This document shows, piece after piece, positions 7,555 through 16,000 of a stretch of 38,129 nucleotides of DNA. Made by a program: the position numbers and the translations under genes. Origin of the DNA: JBAXLO01 sp037134755 (GTDB lineage: Bacteria; Bacteroidota; Bacteroidia; Bacteroidales; JACABE01). Position 1 is the stretch's first letter. Each line of letters starts with the position of its first letter. The stretch lies in contig JBAXLO010000014.1 in assembly GCA_037134755.1 (NCBI GenBank), positions 1 through 38,129 on the forward strand, given 5' to 3'. A model generated the notes under the pieces. That model worked only from the letters and a program-made list of their open reading frames with translations, had not been told where the DNA came from and made no database searches.

Positions 7555-10500
7555 TTATTTTACATATACTTTTTTGGTATAAACATTGCTATTTGTTATT
7601 ACTTTTATCATGTAATAAGCACTTGCAAATTGCATATCCAGAGTATTAACAGTACTATTTGAGGCTTGTTTTCTCAACAATTCTTTTCCTAATAAATCAT
7701 ATACTACGATATCTTTAATTTTTTCAGTTCCTTGATTATTGATATAAACAGTATTGTTATTTGAATAAATGTTGATTCCGCCATTTCCATTGTTGTTAAT
7801 AATTCCATTTGGTGCACCAAAATGAACTTTAAACCTATTTGCATTATCATTTGCATCAGCATTAAAGCTATATTCAGGTTGTGCAATTAAATCAGTAAAA
7901 GTATTCAATTTAGTATCTTCCAATTTAATAGATGTACCAGCCGCAAAACTGCTAAGTTCGCTTGCAGTAATGGTATATATACCTGCTGAAGTTATATTAA
8001 ATCCCATTTGTACTAAAGGATTTGAATTAATATCATGTAATACATTTACAGCTAAATTCATATTACTTAATACTGAGTAAAATTGTGGAACTTCTTCAGC
8101 ACCTAAAAGTTTTTCAACATCTAATTGATCATCAAAACCTGCCGTTGCGTTAGTATTAAAGTTAATAAAGGTTTCATCCTTATAATTATTACCATTCACA
8201 GTCAAATGTAAAACATCAGGAATACTTGCTTTCATAAATGAAGCAGGAGCATTAGTTTTTGCTGAAGTTGGTATAATCATCTTTGGACTTGCTGCATTTG
8301 CAAAAACAAAGAAACCTTGATAAGAAGGAATTAAATTTCCAGGTATAGTAGAAATACCAGTACCACTCTTATATTTATAAACTTTTGCAATTGGATCCCA
8401 AGTCTGAATTGTTGGATTCATATTTGTTTGCCAAGTAGCTGAGTTATCTAAACTAATAGCACAAGGGAATGGGTTTGCAACAAGATTCATACCATGTTTA
8501 GGGCTAGTAGGTGTATAAGTTACTTTTAAAGTATCTTGTAAACTCTGTAATTGATTTCCATAAACACCTTTAAGTTTAATAGTTACTTGTTTAGTTGACC
8601 AAATTTCATAACCATTACCAGGATATAATTTTTCTGTATTACCAATAGTAATTGCTGGGTAAGTATTTGTAGGTTCATCATATTTATATAAATATAATGT
8701 ATCCTTATTAACTCCAGTTCCATTATCAGGGTTATCACCTGAGAAAGCATAACCATAAGCTAATAATACAGGAGAACCTATAAAATGCCATACACCAGGT
8801 GATAAAGAACGATCAGCTTCAACAGAACCAGTAATGTTTAGATTATTATTATTATCAATAATTGTTGCATTATTTAATAATGTAAAATCATGACAGATAC
8901 CCGAAGAAGTTATTGTAGGCATATTAGTTATATTTCCAGGTATTGTTACATTATAGTTATAAGCTGGAACACCATTTGTCCAGTTCCCTGAATTACTCCA
9001 GTCATTATTAATAGATCCAGTCCATATTGTAGATAAATAAGATGTAACAATCATACTAATTGTATTAGAAGTAGCACCTGAATTACAAGCTATCTGATCG
9101 ATACCAGCTTTTACTAAATCTCCATTCAAAGGAATATAAGTAAAAGATGTACCTGTTGAACCTGTATAAATATTGTTTATATACCATTTTAAATCTGTTG
9201 GTAAAACGTTACCTGTTGTTGTAGTTGTAAAAGTTACCGATGTTCCTGCTATTACATTTGCTCCCTGTAAAGATGTTATTGAAACAGTTTCATTATTTAA
9301 AGGAATTGGTGTCATTGAACCGCTTGCTGAAGCACTTATACATCCATTTAATGATTGTGTTACTGTATAAGTATTACCATCGTTAACAGTGATAGATACT
9401 GTTGTATCAGAAGTACTCCATAATAAACTACCCGTATAATTAGTTGCTGTTAAAATAGTATGACCACAAGCTGCAACTGCTGTTACTGTTGGAGTCTGTA
9501 GAGTATTTACATTAACAGTTTGGTTTGCATTTGCAATACATTCTGAAGTAACATTAGTTACAGTAACTGAATAATTATTAGCTGTTGTAACTTTAATAGA
9601 TGAAGTTGTAGCTCCATTCGACCATAAATAAATATTATTTCCATTCCCAGCTGTAGCTGTTAATGTAACTGTATCACCTGAACAAATTGTTGTATAACCA
9701 TTTGTAGAAATTGAAGCTACAAATCCGGTACATATATTAAGATCTAAACCAGTAATAATATCAGATCTAAATTTCCTAAGTCCTGAACTTAAATCTTTAG
9801 CTTCAAAACCATCATTATATAAAACTACATCACCTCCATCAGTTACAACTTGAAGCTGAGTTAATGAAGATTGACCAGAACCATTATCTATTGGCATAAT
9901 GCCTTCCATTTTTAATACATTGCCTGCACTTGGCACTAATATTGGTTCATCAGAAGGATAACCAGTCCATTTATAAAAATCACAAGCAAAAGTACTATCT
10001 CCAACATCACCTGCTATAATAATATAAGTGCCATTTGAAAGTCTTTCTATATCACGAATTCCTCTATGATTTAAATTTAATTCAATAGGAGAACCATATG
10101 TTGGATTTCCAACAGGATTACCATTGTTAAACCAAGATTCAAAGTTTAAAATTGGTGCAATTAGTGCATTATTACGATTAGTAATTGGTACTAATGGAGC
10201 TCTCATTCCAAGATATAAAGTTGTATTATCCGGACCAAATACCATACCTTCAAGAGAAAGTCCACCTTCAGTTTTAGAATCTATGCCAGGTTGAGATGAA
10301 GCAGTGAATGCATAGCCATTAGTATCTCCCCAAGCAAGTAATGAAGATCTTAAATTAACATAACCTGCAAAAGTAAAAGTTGTAGATGCACCTGTACCTG
10401 TAATTGTTGTAGCAAATAATCTATCACGGTTTGGCTTATTTGGGAATGGAGATGCACCATTACTCATTGACCCTGACCAATACATCTTGTTTGAAACTGT

Positions 10501-12525
10501 TGTACTTCTAGTTGCTGCTTCAATATCTGCTTCGGGATGTGCAGGATCAGGTAATGATAAATAAGTTGAGAAATTAAAAGAAACTACAGGTAAACCTGAA
10601 GCATGACGCGAATATACATTTAATACATTATATTCATCATCACCACTTATATAATAATTATTATCAATAGCAATCGCATCAGATGCATCCGACATTCCAG
10701 TATGCCAATGAGTATTTAAAGGAATAATATCAGGTGTACGAACAGATGCAGCATAAGCAATTATGTAAGATGTGGTATTAACTCCATCAAATACACTTAT
10801 AGTAATATCAGAATATCCAACTCCAGTTGGGGTTATTTTTACATTTCTAATTGCTCCAGTTCCTGTAATTATAAGATTAGCATTAGGAACCACAGCCTGA
10901 TTACTACTTACAGCGGTAACAATTAATAAATTTGCTGAGGTTTCTAGATCATTAACAATAAAATCAATACCTGAAGTACTTGCAGGATCAGTTAAATCAC
11001 CAATAACACTAGATAATACATAAGGACTAGCTGGAGAAACAACAACTCCACCATCAATATAATTAGAAGTAGTTGTAACATTCATTGATATTGAAGGTGG
11101 AGCATTTGCATCATCTAAAATAACAATGTGTTGAGAAGTCATAGTTCCAAGTTGTAAACCTGAAGTAGGATTACTTAAGGTTAAAATTGCAGTTTTTGAA
11201 CCACCATATATTGATGCATTTGCAACTGTAAAAGTTACAGTACCTGAAGAAGAACCTGCAGGTATAGTAATAGTATTATTAGTTAAGTTGTAATCACTTG
11301 ATGTAATACCTGTTCCAGATACATTTAATGAAACTGTTTGTGTTGTTGAAACTACTGAAGATGCAATTGCTGTAACAGTAATTGCTGTAGTAGCTGTTTC
11401 AGAACCACTATTTGTACTGATATATAGATTAACAATTGGGATTCCTGCATCAACTGGTGAAAATGTAATACCTTTATTAAAAACTCCTGCTACAGCACTA
11501 ACTAAAGTAGTTGCAGTTGATCCAGAACCTGTATCTGTAATTTTAATTACTCTATTACCAGCTGCTTCATAAGTAGTAGTATATATTACAGGATTTGATC
11601 CTGAATAATCAACAATTAAACCATAAGCACCTATATTAGTAAATCCTGTTCCTAAAGTATATGCTAAACTCCATGTTGATCCGCTTTTTATCCATTTTTG
11701 AATACCACCTACAGCTGTATTTAAATTTATTGCAATATAGCATACATTCATTGCAGGATTAAAAGAAAAATCTTGAGGGATTGCAGTTCCTGTATTTATG
11801 ATCTGAGAAACTGTTACAGAACCACTAGTTGGTAAACCTGTTCCAAATTGGAATATACCAAGTTGAGTTGCAGTATTAACAGGACCAGCTTTTTGTGTTG
11901 AATAATAAATATTCCCATTAAAAATACGTAATCCATATGCTTTGGGTGGTACAGTTCCAGTTCCAAGTCCAAGTTTTATTCCAGGACCATAATAATCAAT
12001 TCCATCTATATTTGCTGCTGAAGCACCGGAAGCCCAGTAATGAGAGCCATCAGAGATTGCACCTCTAATATCATTTGAATTAAAAAATGTTTTACTTGTA
12101 TCAATTTGTGCATATGCTCCTGATTGAGTAACTATTCCTATAGCACGTGGATATGTAGTAGATGGTGTTGCAGTAATATCTGCAATTGTTGATGATGATG
12201 CATATCCACCTAATACTAAATATCTGCCATCAGTTGAAGTTGAAAGAAATCCTTCAGAACCCCCATAGATACCTGATGTTTGTAATGGATAATTATTAAT
12301 AATTCCCGAAGGAATTGAAACGGTAATTCCCGATGCACCTGAAGGTGTAATTTCTTTTAAAGTAATCTGGGAAGAAGATTTAGTTGCTGTATTTATTGTT
12401 TGTAAAACAACTAAATTCCCTTGAGTAAACGACTGTTGTCCCTTACTCAGATTAATAAATAAAAGCAAAGAAAATATTGAAGTTAATATTCTTAGCCCGT
12501 AAAAATGCATATTGTTTTTAATCAT
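7555..12525 (-). CDS. Giant T9SS-exported protein with DUF3616-like and Calx-beta-like parts
   Basis: A 1,656-aa exported protein. The signal peptide ends near SKGQQ. Residues about 35-370 look like a propeller (STSTDGRYLVLGGYAS, FKKGITF-type strands). At about 390-475 a Calx-beta-like segment contains TVSLNVSG and ITIPAGSSSGTVTFTV. About 600-920 resembles the DUF3616/phytase-like propeller (YYISGDDEYNVLNVY, LEGMVFGPDNTTLYLG, GIRDIERL). An Ig-like stretch with LWSNGATTSSI follows. Residues 1206-1656 are the tail shared with the gene at 13019, ending in a T9SS type A sorting domain (IVVYDLLGKELL to VYTKKVYVK). It should cross the outer membrane through T9SS and be attached or released there. 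Ligand and activity are unknown. A TAATTTTG box lies 47 bp upstream. Confidence 0.88.
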   Translation of the reverse strand: MIKNNMHFYGLRILTSIFSLLLFINLSKGQQSFTQGNLVVLQTINTATKSSSQITLKEITPSGASGITVSIPSGIINNYPLQTSGIYGGSEGFLSTSTDGRYLVLGGYASSSTIADITATPSTTYPRAIGIVTQSGAYAQIDTSKTFFNSNDIRGAISDGSHYWASGASAANIDGIDYYGPGIKLGLGTGTVPPKAYGLRIFNGNIYYSTQKAGPVNTATQLGIFQFGTGLPTSGSVTVSQIINTGTAIPQDFSFNPAMNVCYIAINLNTAVGGIQKWIKSGSTWSLAYTLGTGFTNIGAYGLIVDYSGSNPVIYTTTYEAAGNRVIKITDTGSGSTATTLVSAVAGVFNKGITFSPVDAGIPIVNLYISTNSGSETATTAITVTAIASSVVSTTQTVSLNVSGTGITSSDYNLTNNTITIPAGSSSGTVTFTVANASIYGGSKTAILTLSNPTSGLQLGTMTSQHIVILDDANAPPSISMNVTTTSNYIDGGVVVSPASPYVLSSVIGDLTDPASTSGIDFIVNDLETSANLLIVTAVSSNQAVVPNANLIITGTGAIRNVKITPTGVGYSDITISVFDGVNTTSYIIAYAASVRTPDIIPLNTHWHTGMSDASDAIAIDNNYYISGDDEYNVLNVYSRHASGLPVVSFNFSTYLSLPDPAHPEADIEAATRSTTVSNKMYWSGSMSNGASPFPNKPNRDRLFATTITGTGASTTFTFAGYVNLRSSLLAWGDTNGYAFTASSQPGIDSKTEGGLSLEGMVFGPDNTTLYLGMRAPLVPITNRNNALIAPILNFESWFNNGNPVGNPTYGSPIELNLNHRGIRDIERLSNGTYIIIAGDVGDSTFACDFYKWTGYPSDEPILVPSAGNVLKMEGIMPIDNGSGQSSLTQLQVVTDGGDVVLYNDGFEAKDLSSGLRKFRSDIITGLDLNICTGFVASISTNGYTTICSGDTVTLTATAGNGNNIYLWSNGATTSSIKVTTANNYSVTVTNVTSECIANANQTVNVNTLQTPTVTAVAACGHTILTATNYTGSLLWSTSDTTVSITVNDGNTYTVTQSLNGCISASASGSMTPIPLNNETVSITSLQGANVIAGTSVTFTTTTTGNVLPTDLKWYINNIYTGSTGTSFTYIPLNGDLVKAGIDQIACNSGATSNTISMIVTSYLSTIWTGSINNDWSNSGNWTNGVPAYNYNVTIPGNITNMPTITSSGICHDFTLLNNATIIDNNNNLNITGSVEADRSLSPGVWHFIGSPVLLAYGYAFSGDNPDNGTGVNKDTLYLYKYDEPTNTYPAITIGNTEKLYPGNGYEIWSTKQVTIKLKGVYGNQLQSLQDTLKVTYTPTSPKHGMNLVANPFPCAISLDNSATWQTNMNPTIQTWDPIAKVYKYKSGTGISTIPGNLIPSYQGFFVFANAASPKMIIPTSAKTNAPASFMKASIPDVLHLTVNGNNYKDETFINFNTNATAGFDDQLDVEKLLGAEEVPQFYSVLSNMNLAVNVLHDINSNPLVQMGFNITSAGIYTITASELSSFAAGTSIKLEDTKLNTFTDLIAQPEYSFNADANDNANRFKVHFGAPNGIINNNGNGGINIYSNNNTVYINNQGTEKIKDIVVYDLLGKELLRKQASNSTVNTLDMQFASAYYMIKVITNSNVYTKKVYVK

Positions 12526-12571
12526 ATTTAAGATAATTATTTGATTTAAATTTAAATTATTTTTTAATCCG

Positions 12572-12579
12572 CAAAATTA
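12572..12579 (-). promoter_or_regulatory. Bacteroidota -7 box (TAATTTTG) for the DUF3616-type gene
   Basis: It matches TAnnTTTG on the minus strand, 47 bp before the start codon and downstream of the cassette 2 terminator, so this gene appears to be transcribed separately from the upstream cassette. No good -33 TTTG was found. Confidence 0.5.
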
Positions 12580-12627
12580 CATTTTGAATATCTCTTAAAT
12601 GTTAATTTAATATTATCATAGTATTAA

Positions 12628-12662
12628 TAAAAAAGGCATTAACCATAACAGTTAATGCCTTT
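12628..12662 (-). terminator. Rho-independent terminator of PID-CTERM cassette 2
   Basis: The same 12-bp stem and 7-nt loop as at 7164-7198, followed by six T on the minus strand. It closes the metallophosphoesterase/PID-CTERM unit before the next cargo gene's promoter. Confidence 0.88.
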
Positions 12663-12681
12663 CAATTTAGTAATTAAGATA

Positions 12682-12924
12682 TTATTCTTGAGCAGTAATT
12701 TCTTTTAGTTGTATAACTTTTGAAGAAGCATATCCTAAAGCTAATATCACAAAAATACTCATTCCGCCATCTATAGGAGCACCACCACCGGTTCCACTAC
12801 CTGAGGGCGTAGTTCCTCCATTAGTGCCATTATCAGCACCAGGATCTGGAGCCTGTGCATTACTTAATGCTGGTAACAATGATAGCAAGAAAATGACCGC
12901 AATTGTTTTTATTGTTTTTTTCAT
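12682..12924 (-). CDS. PID-CTERM-like short sorting-signal protein, copy 2
   Basis: An 80-aa protein identical in every residue to the one at 7218-7460: signal peptide, Gly/Ser-rich linker, PIDGG motif, hydrophobic segment and tail ending KEITAQE. It follows the metallophosphoesterase gene by 94 bp with the same intercistronic hairpin and the same terminator. Finding the pair (T9SS cargo plus PID-CTERM peptide) twice, behind two unrelated N-terminal domain sets, suggests the small gene belongs with the cargo tail and not with a particular enzymatic domain. The nearest exosortase gene starts about 6.6 kb away at 19554 on the other strand. Confidence 0.85.
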   Translation of the reverse strand: MKKTIKTIAVIFLLSLLPALSNAQAPDPGADNGTNGGTTPSGSGTGGGAPIDGGMSIFVILALGYASSKVIQLKEITAQE

Positions 12925-12970
12925 TTGTTATTTATTTAATATTTTTAATTATTAATTTCTAAATTAAAGT

Positions 12971-13005
12971 ATCATTTACGCTCTCATTTTGAAAGCGTAA
13001 ATGAT
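12971..13005 (-). other. Intercistronic hairpin, copy 2
   Basis: The same 12-bp perfect stem and 11-nt loop as at 7507-7541, between the metallophosphoesterase cargo gene and the second PID-CTERM gene. It is part of the identical 1,745-bp block. Confidence 0.7.
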
Positions 13006-13018
13006 GCCATCATATAAT

Positions 13019-16000
13019 TTATTTTACATATACTTTTTTGGTATAAACATTGCTATTTGTTATTACTTTTATCATGTAATAAGCACTTGCAAATTGCATA
13101 TCCAGAGTATTAACAGTACTATTTGAGGCTTGTTTTCTCAACAATTCTTTTCCTAATAAATCATATACTACGATATCTTTAATTTTTTCAGTTCCTTGAT
13201 TATTGATATAAACAGTATTGTTATTTGAATAAATGTTGATTCCGCCATTTCCATTGTTGTTAATAATTCCATTTGGTGCACCAAAATGAACTTTAAACCT
13301 ATTTGCATTATCATTTGCATCAGCATTAAAGCTATATTCAGGTTGTGCAATTAAATCAGTAAAAGTATTCAATTTAGTATCTTCCAATTTAATAGATGTA
13401 CCAGCCGCAAAACTGCTAAGTTCGCTTGCAGTAATGGTATATATACCTGCTGAAGTTATATTAAATCCCATTTGTACTAAAGGATTTGAATTAATATCAT
13501 GTAATACATTTACAGCTAAATTCATATTACTTAATACTGAGTAAAATTGTGGAACTTCTTCAGCACCTAAAAGTTTTTCAACATCTAATTGATCATCAAA
13601 ACCTGCCGTTGCGTTAGTATTAAAGTTAATAAAGGTTTCATCCTTATAATTATTACCATTCACAGTCAAATGTAAAACATCAGGAATACTTGCTTTCATA
13701 AATGAAGCAGGAGCATTAGTTTTTGCTGAAGTTGGTATAATCATCTTTGGACTTGCTGCATTTGCAAAAACAAAGAAACCTTGATAAGAAGGAATTAAAT
13801 TTCCAGGTATAGTAGAAATACCAGTACCACTCTTATATTTATAAACTTTTGCAATTGGATCCCAAGTCTGAATTGTTGGATTCATATTTGTTTGCCAAGT
13901 AGCTGAGTTATCTAAACTAATAGCACAAGGGAATGGGTTTGCAACAAGATTCATACCATGTTTAGGGCTAGTAGGTGTATAAGTTACTTTTAAAGTATCT
14001 TGTAAACTCTGTAATTGATTTCCATAAACACCTTTAAGTTTAATAGTTACTTGTTTAGTTGACCAAATTTCATAACCATTACCAGGATATAATTTTTCTG
14101 TATTACCAATAGTAATTGCTGGGTAAGTATTTGTAGGTTCATCATATTTATATAAATATAATGTATCCTTATTAACTCCAGTTCCATTATCAGGGTTATC
14201 ACCTGAGAAAGCATAACCATAAGCTAATAATACAGGAGAACCTATAAAATGCCATACACCAGGTGATAAAGAACGATCAGCTTCAACAGAACCAGTAATG
14301 TTTAGATTATTATTATTATCAATAATTGTTGCATTATTTAATAATGTAAAATCATGACAGATACCCGAAGAAGAAATTGTAGGCATATTAGTTGCAGTAC
14401 CAGGAATAATTACGTTCTGTAGTTGAGTAGGAGTAACTCCTTCTGACCAGTTTGCAGAATTATTCCAATTGTTATCAGCAATACCATTCCATGTATTATC
14501 TTGTGTTGATTTAACAATTTTAAATGCATCAAATAAGAATGAATTTCCAACACTGTCAACAGAATAAGTTGAAATATTAATTGAATCAGTACTAATAGTT
14601 ACATTACTAAATGTTGGTAATCCATTCTGACCGAAACGTCCACTAAACATACCAAAGTAATTTGGAACTTGAGTTTGAGCAAGAGCAGCATCCATTTGAG
14701 CCTGTGTACGTGGTTCATATTTCTTTTGACCACCTGAATTGTTTAAGAAATACATAGTTCCTTGTTTAACATCAAAAGTTCCTCCAAATTTACCGGTAAT
14801 ATTATCACGAATTGTAGGAGCAACAATTGTTTGATTAGAAACTGCATTTGGTATTAAAGATTTATATTTTATGGGTCCAATAACTTCATAAACATGATCG
14901 TGACCCTGGAATGCTAAATCAATCTTTAAACTATCATATACAGGTTCCATCTTTGCTCTTTCAACAACTTCATCAGCATCGCTTTGATGACTTGAACTAC
15001 CTGTAAACATATCTTTATGATAAACTGCTATTCTCCATTTTGTAGTAGGATTAGCTTTTACCTGATTGTTCATCCATATAGCTAATGAATCTAAGTAACC
15101 GGTTGTATTATAATTCTCATAAGTCATGTGCATAAATAATGCGTCCCCATAAACATAAGAATAAAGACTACCAGGTGTAGTTGCTAATGCGTAATCAAAA
15201 GCTACAGAATCAGTATTAAAATGATAGGTAAAGTTTTTATTAGTTGAGATATCATGATTACCTTCTACAGGTACAAAAGGGTTTTTCATATAAATATCCT
15301 GTTGTGTTTCAAAATATTGTTCATATTCCCATTCTGAATTAGATGAACCTGAAGATTCAACTAAATCACCACAACTTAACCAGAAGTTAGCATTAGGATA
15401 CATAGCTTGTGCTGCATGTGTTGTAGTTTGAGATACATTAAACATAGCATCAGTTTGAGCTTGTGGATCTGTTACATAAACAAATGAGAATGGTTCTTTT
15501 GTTGCTTTTGCTGTTTTAAAAGTTCCAATAGTACTCCAAGCTCCATTTTTTCCCACTCTAAAAGAATATTGTGTATTTGGAGTTAAACCACTTACTAAAG
15601 CTTTGTTGAACATATAACTTATCTTTGTATTATTTGCAATACCCGCTAAAGCATTAAGTCCATTTGCACTTACATTATAATTTAGATTTTTTGCTGAATC
15701 ACATCTTGCATTTACAACCATTAAAGGACTATTAAATGCTAAAGAATCGGTTGCATTACCTGCTAAAATCTGAACCTTTCCACCTGTTACACCAGCATTT
15801 GTAAACCAATTAAAAGCCATTTTAGTTTTAGGATCCTTATTTAGGTTCATTACAATGTTATATGGCATTGAAGATGACTTCAATTTAGCTATCGTTGAAA
15901 GCATGTTAGCAGAACTTACAGAATCTTTATTTGCTAATAAAGCTGTTTTAGCTCTTAAAAAAAGTGTCCAGCTAGGTACTGTATAATCATTAGCATTAAA

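Larger units (their letters stand above)
7165..8909 (-). repeat. 1,745-bp identical block, copy 1
   Basis: Positions 7165-8909 correspond to 12629-14373 at a constant offset of 5,464 with no difference seen. The block contains the terminator, the whole 80-aa gene, the spacer hairpin and the last 451 codons of the giant T9SS cargo gene. Beyond 8909 there are two mismatches, about 18 more matching bases, and then only weak similarity. On the other side identity stops in the A-run of the terminator. The sharp edges point to a recent duplication or gene conversion. Confidence 0.93.
12629..14373 (-). repeat. 1,745-bp identical block, copy 2
   Basis: This is the partner of 7165-8909. The two copies are direct repeats 5,464 bp apart, so homologous recombination between them could remove one full cassette and leave a working N-terminus fused to the same tail. 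Confidence 0.93.
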
